A stretch of DNA of 64,000 nt, from contig OX387606.1 in NCBI GenBank assembly GCA_947568835.1, forward strand, positions 14,570,001 to 14,634,000, in the 5' to 3' direction. Source of the DNA: Protonemura montana. Its lineage: Eukaryota; Arthropoda; Insecta; Plecoptera; Nemouridae. Below are positions 37,312 through 47,682 of the stretch, piece after piece (within the stretch, counting starts at the first letter, position 1; every line of letters starts with the position of its first letter). The notes beneath the pieces are model-generated. The model did no database searches. It was not told the DNA's origin and saw only the letters and a list, made by a program, of their open reading frames with translations. Both the position numbers and the translations under genes were made by a program.

Positions 37312-38979
37312 GATGCTGGAAGAAATGCAGAGTATGCTTTTTATTTAAGACTCGCCCTCGTTATCAGCTAGTAACTATCTTATCTATCTTCAAGCGCACA
37401 GGTATATTTTAAGTAATCTAAGAACGTTCCGAGCGGGCTCACCTAGAGGTAGCAAAGTTCAGGGCAAAGTTCAGGCCTTCAGGGACAAAGTGAAGTGAAG
37501 GATGGCTGACAGGCGCGTCGAAAACTAACCAAACCCTAACAAATGATCACCAATGAAATCTAAACGCGGGGTTATTTAAACATGCAAAATGACAACTCAC
37601 ATTCTTTTGGGTGTTAGTGAAGGCTCTAGGTATTTGGCTCTACTGATCAAACAAAAAGCCAAGAAGAGTCTACACTGATCAAAACATTCACCAACCAAAC
37701 ATCAACCACCACTGAAGAAAATAAAACTGTGTTGATTCTTGAGAAAAAGTAGGCAGAGTAATAAAACAAGGTAGGGTGTTGCAACAAGGTATAGATAGGG
37801 TCTAATCATGGAGTTGTCCAATAAGTAAATTACGGAACACATATCCTATGTACACCCCATATATGGTCTTTGCACATATCCTAGCCCAAATTATTAGTTT
37901 TTAATTGGTTGGAGATCTGACAATTTCACTTTTTTGCCTAGTGTGAATTGTGAATTGATGAATTCTGGTAGTCTGAAATGTTTGTCTTTTGTTATTTTTT
38001 CATGCTTGTTCTCGATTCATATTTAACCACAATAAATAGCAGGGTATCCAACTACAGCGAACTACAGAGAATCCAAGCTATGGACCAGAAAAATCATCCA
38101 GACTTACATCTTTTTGGGTATAGGCATTTCTACAAAAGCAGCATAATAAAACTTTTGTCATCAAATATTTATAACAGATTTTGAGTTTGTGAATTATCAT
38201 TGTTTATTAATGAATACATCACAAATGAAAAAATATAGAATGCAATTTTATACAGCTAGTCATAAGTTGACCAGACATTCTCAAAACATCTTAAACTGAA
38301 CATATTGTCTTCTTTGCATGTCAAAAACTAAAAATAAACTACCTTTGCCACTTCAAAGTGATCAAATCAACACAACAGGTCAATCAGTTCCAAGTTAGCC
38401 AATCTAAAAAAACACGCTATTTGTTACAAATGATCATTGTTTAGCCCATAGATTACAATATTTGCATTTTACAACATCTTAATGGTTAAAAGTCAGTTTC
38501 AAATTCACCAAGTTGGTACAATGAAAAAATTTTAACATTTCTGGGTGGACACAGATTATAGAAACCAAATGTTCGGTTGGAAAAAAAAATTAAAAGTGCA
38601 GATGATTCATAAGACCTTCCTGGCTGATCAAAGATCAGACAGGAATAGACCCAAGATTGGTCTTTTTAGTCAAATCCAGCTTACAATGCCCAGCAAGAAT
38701 AATGAAACATAATTAAGAATGATGCCCAGGGTCAATTGCCAAATCATCAATATAATAAAATTCTGTTTCAAACTTAAATTGATTAATATCTTAGTTTAAT
38801 AACATTATCTTAAGTAGATCCTTAACATGGACATACTAAAAAAACCGCAGTCACTCTCATTTGAGATATCAGATAACAAATTCATTGATTATAATATGTG
38901 TACCTGACTCAATTGATTAGCATACAAATGTCATAGTTTGGTCACCGGAGGTTAGTGACGTAGGATCATCCCCGCTGTA
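37312..38979. other. LAMTOR1-to-ECHS1 intergenic region
   Basis: 1.7 kb holding the ECHS1 promoter and the LAMTOR1 3' untranslated region. A minus-strand AATAAA lies at 38208-38203, far from the LAMTOR1 stop. No coding sequence was found. Confidence 0.5.
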
Positions 38980-41900
38980 TCAGGGAATTCTGAACGGTAC
39001 GACTAGATCTTCTTTATGTTCCACCCGGAGTTGCTTTAAGGCAGAGTTAGCTTTCTCGACGGCTGACGTTATCTGGAGTGAATATTACCGATGATTAAAA
39101 ACTTTCACAGGGCACAGCATGCTACATCTTGGTTTCATTAAGATTTGTCTGGATAGGCAGCAATAAAATAATTATGACATTGGTAAATCTCATTGAAATT
39201 ATTTAGGTGTATGTATAGATTCAAGAGACTCTGGTAAGAAAGTCCAAATAAATAAAGGTATTTGTTAGTCTCAGCTAAAAAAAATCTAACATATGAGAGT
39301 GCATTTACATAGGTGCCTTTGTGGATATCATCAGGATAAAAAAATATATATAAAGTGGGAATATGACCTATGTGACCTATATGATCCATGATAATCTTTA
39401 TTCTATCTTATGTTTGCGTTGTACGTAACATTTTACAGAGAAGTGTAAAGAAATCCCCTTCCTGGTTTGACTCGAATATCTAAGCCATGTAGCTGATTTT
39501 TTTTTGCCTACTCCTGTTAATTATCAAGCTCTGTAACGAGTTGTTTTATTATAATGTTATGTTTACATTCATTAGGGTTCATTAAACTTCTTTCTTACTT
39601 GATTGCATCAGTCATCAATTAGACTCTGCACTTGTAACTGCTAATATTGCTGACCACATGATTTGCTATTAGTGAGCCAGTCTACTTGCTGGACCCAAGC
39701 ATTGCTCAAAATTTGAGTATGTCAGCTGTTAATCAGCACTTTACAGTCCTTCGGCATTGTTGCCACTATGGTACAACCAATCAGATGGTACACGGTCCGA
39801 CGGTGGCATGAGCAAAGGAAGTAAGTCTTCCTGTCCAATTGACAGTTAAGGAGAGCACAACTAGATCCCAAAGAGAAACACCTTCCAAATAGCCTCTTCC
39901 TAACGACTCAGAACGATTTTGAATTCCCAAGAATAAACTAGTTTCTTGTGTTTGTCTAAAGCAACTTCTAGTCTTCTAAATATTACTCCAAGCTCTCGTA
40001 AGGTCCTTTTTTAGAATCTCCTCTTCCGTCACCAGCCTTTTGTTGCTCTCACGACTGTTTAGCTACCCACCACTCCTCCAACTGAGAGCAACGTTAACAC
40101 CCGAATGTGAACACCGGAAACAACAAGCATAAATTCAGAAGATTGGCTCCATTGTGTTTTCTAGGAAACATTTGGGAATACAGCTAAATATATCAATTAT
40201 GACAGTTAACATGTTGAAGATGTAAACATTTAATTCTACAGGTCACACAGATATTTTATTTTGGAAAATGTTATGCAAAACCTTGGCTTAGGGGAGACTT
40301 GCCAAGTTGTATGGCATTCTTTTTGCCCCCAAGCTGACATGGTTTGGACCTTTTCTGATAGATGACAATATATGCAAATGGATAATCTCTTACTCATACA
40401 GTTGTCTCCAGCAGAACCTTCTCCATATCTTACCACCACAATTCACAAATGCTCCACAGCAAACTCCTAACCTATTAGAAGCTGGTAGCCATTCCCTATA
40501 AGAATTTAATACCTGCTCAAACTTTGTTGATGTTAAGATGATTATGAGGATGAATATAATCTAGCCAAGAAAAGAGCAAAGGTATTCTGCTTCTATTTAT
40601 TGCAACCAACAGGAAGAAAAAATGTGTTCATTCCATTTTATGTATCATCCAATGTTGTAAATAAACTTCTATTCTATTCTATTCTATTCTATCTATGGTG
40701 ATACTCAATCGAAGTCACAGAACAAAAAAAAACTAGAAGCTGGTAAGTTTAATCTCACCAAAAGTCTGTCCTGGTATGCAAGAGGATGTGCAGCAAGGAA
40801 TCGCTCGGGGGCAGAGACGTCCTGCAGCAGGCATGGGGGGCGGCGTGGGGGCGACCATCTGGCCACCGCCCCCAGCTTCTGGCTGTAATGCCGCACCCTG
40901 TCCAGGTATTCATGCTGCTCCAAGTTGTGGGGGTCGAGCGCAGCCACATCGATCACATTTCTATGTGGAGAAAAAAGTGGCAGTTTTTTGTTAACGCTTG
41001 TAAAAGACATTTTGCTTTTGGATCACATGTTTAATAGGTTTAAAAATAATAAAGAAAGGCAGTTACAGCTGAGGTTTGACTTTTTTCTATTGTAGTATTC
41101 AAAAGTACACTGCTTCGACAACAGCTTTGTGGCGCTGGTCTTATGTAGTATCTTTGGTAGTATGTTGATGTTAAGATGATTATGAGGAAGAATATAATCT
41201 AGCCAAGAAAAGAGCAAAGGTATTCTGCTTCTAACAAAGAGTGCCTTCCAAGAGATCAATTGGCTTAAGATCCTTTACGATAGCTGAACCTCTTCAGAGC
41301 TCTTCGAGAATGAATGAACCAGTGACTGAAACCTCTAGCCCCTTGTCCTAAAAATTCATATAAAGTTATCAGTTATCACCCATCAAATACCTTAAGCTCT
41401 TTAGTAAGCATTTTGGCTTGTCATGGTTTGGGTTTAGCATGCTTGTCATGATTGTCGATTTTTGGTTTGATAATGAAACTAAAATTCAAAGCTATAGAAG
41501 TATTAAATATATAATGTGTAGCCTCTATGAAGCAGAGACATTAGCAATTAGAAAAAGCTTACGTTGCAGTTTCCTGCAAAATGCGATTCAGCGCCGATTG
41601 TTCATCCGTTTTCTTTGGCAGCGAGTTTGGATATCGTGCGAGAAATTCATCACTGAAAAAAAATATATTTGTCTAAACATACCAGAAAATTTACATTTAG
41701 AAGTAGGCAGTGTTTTGCTCAAGATTTTCAAACAAGTTTTTGTTTTAATTACCTTGTTAAAACAAACAAAACGTTTAAGTACCGTTAGTAAGTATGTTGG
41801 AATTGAACTAACCTATGAACTCTCTGTATGTTTGTATTGTTGCTAACAGGATCCACTAGCAAATGAGTTCGTTCATTTGCTTCGCCACCCTGAAAATATG

Positions 41901-42347
41901 AAAACGTTTATTTTGATCTCATTGGTACATAATTTGTCTTAAATGGGCATCGAGAAAAGAAAATGTTCAAGACGGTCAACATTTTTACTACAGTAAAGGG
42001 CGTGGAGACAATATAGTTCAATAACGTGAAGCAGACCGTTGCAGGCAATCTGCTGAAAGAGTTTCAATTATATTTTTCGTAGGTCAAGGCAGTGACAGAA
42101 AGAACCTGCAATGAGATTAGGAAAATCATACAAAGACTAACAAAATATGGTAGAATAATTGAGGGGTGTCATTTTAAGAACAATATTTAATAAACATTGG
42201 CATTTATGCTGATACTTCTGACATATCAGTTTTGGATCTAGGTAGGCGGTGTCTGAACCGAATATAGCTCTTGTACATTAAAGAATAGATCGAAATAGTT
42301 CTTGCCTGCGATGATCCTTCCTCCTGGCAGCTGTAACAGCATCCCAT
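38980..42347 (-). CDS. LAMTOR1: LAMTOR1 (p18), Ragulator lysosomal scaffold
   Basis: LAMTOR1 anchors the Ragulator complex to lysosomes, where it recruits Rag GTPases and mTORC1. Five exons, 42347-42306, 41889-41813, 41652-41563, 40960-40759 and 39072-38980, give 167 residues (human 161). The start MGCCYSCQEEG carries Gly2 for myristoylation and Cys3/Cys4 for palmitoylation. THLLVDPVS, KTDEQSALNRILQETA, NVIDVAALDPHNLEQHEYLD and the C terminus LRVEHKEDLVVPFRIP match the family in order. The first intron appears to be GC-AG (CAG/GCAAGA donor at 42305-42304); no usable GT keeps the frame. The gene is head to head with NARS2, about 5.3 kb apart, with transposons between. The assignment is firm because all blocks occur in the human order. 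Confidence 0.94.
40528..40597 (+). repeat. Repeat unit left of LAMTOR1 exon 4
   Basis: About 70 bases (starting GTTGATGTTAAGATGATTAT) are nearly identical to 41165-41234. The two copies sit in the same orientation on either side of the 202-base exon at 40759-40960. Confidence 0.75.
40667..40695 (+). repeat. (ATTCT)n microsatellite
   Basis: About five tandem ATTCT units follow AATAAACTT. Such pentamer tails often end retroposons, so this may mark the 3' end of the repeat that begins near 40528. Confidence 0.7.
40961..41562 (-). other. LAMTOR1: LAMTOR1 intron 3
   Basis: A 602-base intron containing a diverged piece of the dispersed repeat (41109-41164) fused to the second copy of the 70-base unit (41165-41234). 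Confidence 0.6.
41109..41235 (+). repeat. Dispersed repeat, short copy C
   Basis: GACAACAGCTTTGTGGCGCT and the bases after it match the start of the repeat at 7399 and 21493. The second half is the 70-base unit also found at 40528. This links the two repeat groups into one family. Confidence 0.5.
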
Positions 42348-43376
42348 TATGGAACCCAGCTTGATCTGTGGATTAGAAAATGTTCGGATCACAGCGAGAT
42401 ATGAAAATTATCAGATAGACACATTTGCATTTGTCACTTGACTTGACCAGTGACCAAATGTGTAACCAACCCCAACTGGCGGCATATTCAGATTGAACAT
42501 GGTGGATATAAAAGTACCCTTTAAGAGGCTACATACCTTTACTGCTCTCCCAAACCATTCAAAAATGCAGAAACCTAGCATTTAACGCAAAGATTTCACG
42601 TATATCACAGACAGCACGCAAAAGTTCAAACCACATTAATACCATGTGAATTGTTAAAACCAATCTCAGATACCTTGAGTAAACAACAAAATGTGGACTA
42701 GCTTTTCTTATTCTAACTGAAAAAGCAAGATCATCTGCAACTGCAAGTGAAATTATCACCGATCCATGATTCAAATATTTCATTTTTCCTTTCCCTACTT
42801 TCCTTTCTTGCTATCCATGCCAACAAATAACTAAGCAAGTATATATGTCCTAGATCATTTCAATCATCTATCGAAAATCTTCAATAGAGTACACAAATTA
42901 TTACCTTGACATTCGGTGAACCCATTAGACAAGTTTGTCCACGACTTGCCAGAAACCTACACATTACTCGAAAGGGACGATAGGTACAATCTTAGGTACC
43001 GTACAATGAGCTCAGATTACTACCCTCTTCTCTTGCAAGCCAAATATAATTTAGAGACAGAGGTCATGAAACTAAAAGTCCAATCAGAATAAAATATCGT
43101 TTTTGTAGCTCTCAAAACTTCTCTTTAAATACAAGGGGAATAGGGAGAAGAAGTTACAGGAAGTCCAGTTTTACAGCACCACAAACTCGTAAAATTCCTT
43201 TTCATCCAGGACCGATGACCGGTCATGACCGGTTACAATCTGTAATTTGTGCAGATTAGAATTGAATTTCCAGATTAGAATTTCCTTCTACCTCACGGTA
43301 CCTCTTTATGTTTTTACCATTTTACAAGATTTTTTAATTTGACACGATTTTATTCCGGTAGGTGCAAGACCGTGGG
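42348..43376. other. LAMTOR1 upstream region
   Basis: About 1.0 kb upstream of LAMTOR1 and before the LINE fragment. It presumably holds the LAMTOR1 promoter. No TATA box or other named element stands out. Confidence 0.45.
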
Positions 43377-44465
43377 TAATAATAATAATAATAATTGTTT
43401 ATTCATAGCTCAGAAGCCAATTACATAATTACAATTACACAAAATTATATTCTTCAATCATCATCAAATTATAATCTTAAATCATCAATCATAATAATAC
43501 TTACTACCATAAACTTACTATAAACTTACTTACTACCATACTCATCACTCATAAATTCAAATCATAAGTAGGTATTCATGTTTAGTTTTGATCCACTCTA
43601 CGCATCTAGCTTTAAAATCTCCTACACATTTCGAGTTTCTTATATTGAGGGGCAGCTTATCAAACTCTTTCATACCTGCATTAAATACAGAGTTGAACCA
43701 TTTTTTTCCTCTACATCTTCTTCTGAACCCCAACCCTTCCACAGCCCTCCTCGTATTAATATTATGTATCTTTTTAGTAGATCCTATTTTATCATCTAAA
43801 TAATCAGGCATAAGGCCTAACTTAATCTTGAAAATAAATACTAACACTAATAATAGAACATTGTCATTGACACTTAGCCAATCAGTCATTCTTAACATTT
43901 GAGCAATCGGTGTATCCTTATTACATCTAATTAAACATCTCATCACTTTATTTTGGAGTTTCTGAAGTGTTCCCATGTCATTTTTGTAAGCTTGGTACAG
44001 GATTGTCGCACCATATTCGAAAAGAGGTTTAATTAAACTATTATAAATCATTGTTCTAGTCCAGTAAGAGATCTTACCCCCTATCCTCCTAAGATATCCT
44101 ACTCTTTTCCCAATTTTTTTTACAATGTAATATATGTGGTGTTTAAAATTTATCTTATTATCTATAACTATTCCTAGATATTTAAAGTATTCTACTACCT
44201 CTATCACATCTTCTTGCATATTAATACTTATATTTAAATCAGTCCAATTAACGTTACAAAGTTTCCCTACTCCAATAAACATTGCTTTAGATTTATTTAC
44301 ATTCAGTTTTAACTTATTCAATTGTAGCCACTGTTCGATGTTACTCAACTCCTCGTTCATACATTCCGACATTTCTCTAGTATCCACTCCACTTAATGAT
44401 ACTACCATGTCGTCTGCATACATATTTAAGAAGGTTTCGGTAGGTGAAAAGAATTCTGGATTGTA
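43377..44465 (-). mobile_element. 5'-truncated non-LTR retrotransposon (LINE)
   Basis: The minus strand carries the C-terminal part of a reverse transcriptase and ends in a TAA/ATT trinucleotide tract at 43377-43396. The absence of the upstream reverse transcriptase fingers marks it as a typical truncated insertion. No target-site duplication was found. The clade is not fixed; the C-terminal layout resembles CR1/jockey-like elements. Confidence 0.8.
43557..44423 (-). pseudogene. Reverse transcriptase C-terminal fragment
   Basis: An open frame of 288 codons starts exactly at the catalytic box, MYADDMVVSLSG. It continues through the usual LINE thumb features: LKLNVNKSKAMFIG, YFKYLGIVIDNKINFKHH and LIKPLFEYGATILYQA. 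It ends in the common C-terminal block IHNINTRR and FDKLPLNIRNS. The frame is intact, suggesting a fairly recent insertion, but fingers, palm start and any endonuclease are missing, so it cannot be functional alone. Confidence 0.88.
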
Positions 44466-44897
44466 GCCTCTTCAAGGGTACTATAATATCCACCATATTC
44501 AATCTGAATATGCTGCTGGTTGGGGTCCGTTCAAACCAACGAGCTATATAAAGGGTTATAGAGAGGCAGACTGGTAGCCATCTTTGAATCCAATTGAACT
44601 AGCGGCAGCCATGACAGCACTAGTCGCTAGCAGCGGTTTATTTGAAAGCTGCATGCCCATCAACACTTGCATGGAACCGGAATACTTTAAATTTAACCGA
44701 TTAGCACGTGATGGTAAAGAAACAGAGACAAATTATGTACAACAACAAGTTTAGTCATTTATTCCACATTAAAATACAACAAATGTAGAAATTAGAGTCT
44801 GGATATTTTGATGATTCCTTACAAAAACTCAAGTATGAGAGTAGGTATGGTTTCATTTAGGAGATTACAGTGTCACAAAATCTTCTTTAGAAGTTTC

Positions 44898-46339
44898 TTA
44901 CTGGCCCTTGAATAGTATAAACTTAGTGTACAATTGCCGGATGGACAACCCCTGTGCCTTACTAGAGGCTGTTCTACACATATGGTGAATCCGGATAGTA
45001 AAGTATCGCTTGAGCAATAGCCTTAACAGCAATGAACAATGCGACTCTTCGTCCAAATCAGCAGCAGTAAATAAATGTGAATTATTTTTAAGCAGCTCAC
45101 CGTTCACCATTCGCATTGTCTCACATTGCAAACGAAGCATCAAATTGTCACATTTATGAAAGATCTTTGCGCTTTTTGATCGAATAACTTTTTCTGCCAT
45201 GGAACACAGTTTAACCACATTTTTGGAAGGGTTGATTTAACTATTTTTAACGTCTTTGGCTCGGAATAAGCCACACTTGATGGTATCTCCATTGGCATAA
45301 AGGCACTCCAGACAAGAGGCACATTTTAGCTTTTTACTGCAGGCACGAATGACATTTCCTGAAATATACGTAACAACGCTCTCCGAAAATAAGCCGAGAG
45401 ATGAACTTTCGGTACATAATCATGGTCGAAATCTTGAGTGTATGGAATGATATTTCTTTCTTAGTCCAGTCTGCATATATCAATCGTCAGCAGCACCTCC
45501 GGAACTGTCCAGAAGAACATGCATCGAGAAGTGTATAGATTTTCTTCTTTGGGTCGGCAGGATTGGGAAACCAGGGTTTATTCAATGAAATATTGACACC
45601 CGGTCTTTCAAGCATCGCTTTGTTCACTGCAGCACTATCACAGACTAGGGAAACTACAACAGCCCCAGTTTCATGGAGTTTTCTGATATACTGACTAATT
45701 AAATTTACTCTCACATCAGAACTCAACCCGTTAATTAATGCATAACCAACGGGAATCTTCCAAGATCGATTTACTGCAGTAAACATAAAGACTAACGCGT
45801 CCTTTGCCATGGGGTCATTGTCGTTATCAAGGCATTCTTATCTTGCCAATCTCGGATTTCACCTTCAAATAGTTGGCGTGTACTCTGCGAGGACTCGGCA
45901 GCTGGTACGAGTGATCCAGCGACACATTTCTTGCAGCTGAAATCAAAGGTTTCATTTAAATGAGGTTAACTGAGGAACTACGTAGGAACTACTAGTTTCA
46001 ATTAACAAATTAGTGTTCACCTGTTGCTCGACTATTCTCTTCTATTTTATGCTGTTTTCGGCTACGCTCGTCGCTCGTCCTCTTCCTCGCCTTCTTCTGC
46101 AAACGGCCACGCTTCTCAGGCAACGACCTTGCAGTTATTGGCTTTGCAGCCAGGTGTCCAGGAAAACTGAATATAGTCGGTACTGCATTAGTCACCAAAC
46201 TTCTTCTTTCATTGTTGTACCAAAAATATTTTTCTCCAGAATGGTCAGAACATAAATAGGAAGATTTGGTGGGCTGCCAGTCTTAGCTGCACAGAGCTAC
46301 CACCCATTTCTTCAATTGTTCTCGATTCGAGAAAGGAAA
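44898..46339 (-). pseudogene. Decayed THAP/P-element transposase
   Basis: Read on the minus strand, the order matches a P-type transposase. First comes a THAP zinc finger (REQLKKWVVALCS, stop, DWQPTKSSYLCSDH, then LVTNAVPTIFSFP), with an in-frame TAA at 46285-46283. Next is the RNase H-like core (DPMAKDALVFMFTAVNRSWK near 45830-45780, VSLVCDSAAVNKAMLERPGV). Then comes the C-terminal block VTYISGNVIRACSKKLKCAS near 45380-45330, and EESHCSLLLRLLLKRYF to the final stop at 44898. Several frame changes separate the blocks, so it is inactive. Similarity to domesticated THAP9 is at family level only. Confidence 0.82.
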
Positions 46340-46770
46340 CCTGTGCACGAAAAGAGAGGAATGTTACTTTACCAATGTCGAAAATATTTAGTTGAAAAAT
46401 AATATAGACAAGAACTCTCATCAAAGTGAGCCTACTCTACTGAATGAGAGGAGCATGGGGAGACTGTTATGAAGCAAATAAATTGATATAATTGATCATT
46501 ATTTATATTTTATAAGTGCCTCAAAATCCAATATAAGAACATTACATCACTTGCCGTCAGTGTCACTCACATGAAAAAAGATCTCTTCACATTTGGCAAA
46601 TGCCTATTGCTGCAATCGTACGCCGAGCAAGCGGCCAGCATGATTAACGTGAGAATAGCTTCAGCGAATAACACCAAAAAAGCTCAAAGTTTAACACCGA
46701 AATAGCTTGATAGCTTATCACCAGAAAAAAACGTGATATATTAGTAAATAGAACTATATAATCTATCTTA

Positions 46771-47440
46771 TGGCCCGTTTAGTGCTACTGAAATAAACGT
46801 CGCGCGCAAACTTTGCGCGCAAAATAGTAGCGCGTTGGAACTTTGCGTGCAAATTAACCATTTAGTGCTGCGCGAAAAAACTCCGCAAGCGGTCGAGCAA
46901 GTCCACAAAAATGGCGGACCATGATACGGCTGTCCGTCAGTGGCATGCAGAATGTGTTTATTTGTGGCAAATATGTTGCTATAATCTTGCTGTGCGCCAC
47001 AGGAAAGCCAAAATTTTGATAGCTCTTTCGTCATTGACACCTCGACAAAGAAGCTGTCACGTACGTGAAATTTTACGTAATAGACGGAAACAAGGCGCCC
47101 ACCTTAACCTAGTGGCTGAAATGCGGCTAAGTGACCAGCAGGGCTTTTTCAATTTTCATCGTATGAAATACGATGTTGTACGATGTCTGAGTTGATTCCG
47201 ATTTCCGAGCGCCTTGCGAAGATCAGAACCTATTCCGAATCTCGACTTTACAAGGCTGTATCTCGCGTACAAAATGTTGCGCGCGAAAAAAGTTCAACAT
47301 GGTTGAAGTCTGAAACGCTGCCGAACAAAGTGGCGCGAGGTTTGTCACGTGACCATAGATCGAACTGTGATTGGCTGACCGCGATTATTTGCGCGCAAAG
47401 TTTGCGCGCGACGTTTATTTCAGTAGCACTAAACGGGCCA
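46771..47440 (+). mobile_element. PIF/Harbinger-type non-autonomous element, nested
   Basis: A 670-base unit with perfect 53-base inverted terminal repeats beginning TGGCCCGTTTAGTGCTACTG. The 3-base direct repeat TTA flanks it (46768-46770 and 47441-47443), as expected for the TWA target of PIF/Harbinger. The repeats are rich in GCGCGC palindromes. The inner plus strand holds a short coding-like part (46911-47190) with EMRLSDQQGFFNFHRM, which resembles the N-terminal region of Harbinger nucleases. The nuclease core is absent. Confidence 0.8.
46911..47190 (+). pseudogene. Possible N-terminal remnant of a Harbinger-type nuclease
   Basis: An ATG-started frame reads RQRSCHVREILRNRRKQGA and then EMRLSDQQGFFNFHRM. 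This resembles the segment before the catalytic domain of Harbinger transposases, where a conserved FFNFxRM-like box occurs. The DDE core is missing. The match is by pattern only, so confidence is moderate. Confidence 0.45.
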
Positions 47441-47682
47441 TTAAATGTAGAATCTTCGCAGTAGGTTGACAGCTGATCCAATATGATCTTGACTTGTACT
47501 GTCATGGCGGTCGATAGTTCTCACAGGCACAACCGGGAGCGCTGATACTACGTCCTGGGCCTCTCTATAACCATTATATAGCTCGTTGGTTCAAACCTTT
47601 GGGTCAAACTCATCTGTTTCGCTTAGTTAGTAGCATTGCCGCTGTGACGTTGCTGCAGCCCACGAGGTTTAAAATCCAAAAA

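Larger units (their letters stand above)
39073..40758 (-). other. LAMTOR1: LAMTOR1 last intron with repeat remnants
   Basis: A 1.7 kb intron. The left part (39100-40500) has no recognised element. Towards the exon lie a repeat unit (40528-40597) that recurs at 41165-41234, and a tail-like tract TAAATAAACTTCT followed by (ATTCT)n at about 40667-40695, which resembles the 3' end of a retroposon. Confidence 0.6.
44538..47589 (-). mobile_element. P-element-like (THAP transposase) DNA transposon
   Basis: Inverted terminal repeats of about 30 bases face each other: AACGAGCTATATAA at the left end and TTATATAGCTCGTT at the right, each with the matching TTATAGAGAGGC block. A second inverted match, GCCATGACAG, lies about 70-80 bases inside each end. 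The direct repeat TTCAAACC flanks both sides (44530-44537 and 47590-47597). Eight bases is the size expected for P elements. Inside, on the minus strand, are remains of a THAP-type transposase. A second element (46771-47440) is inserted within it. The right end lies only 93 bases from the NARS2 start codon. Confidence 0.8.

Noticed and set aside
41418-41846. 142-codon plus-strand open frame
   Set aside because: It runs antisense across LAMTOR1 exon 3 and part of exon 2, and has no domain.
47599-47682. Upstream extension of the NARS2 frame
   Set aside because: It begins with TTG, not ATG. The first ATG in frame is 47683 and gives a plausible targeting peptide.
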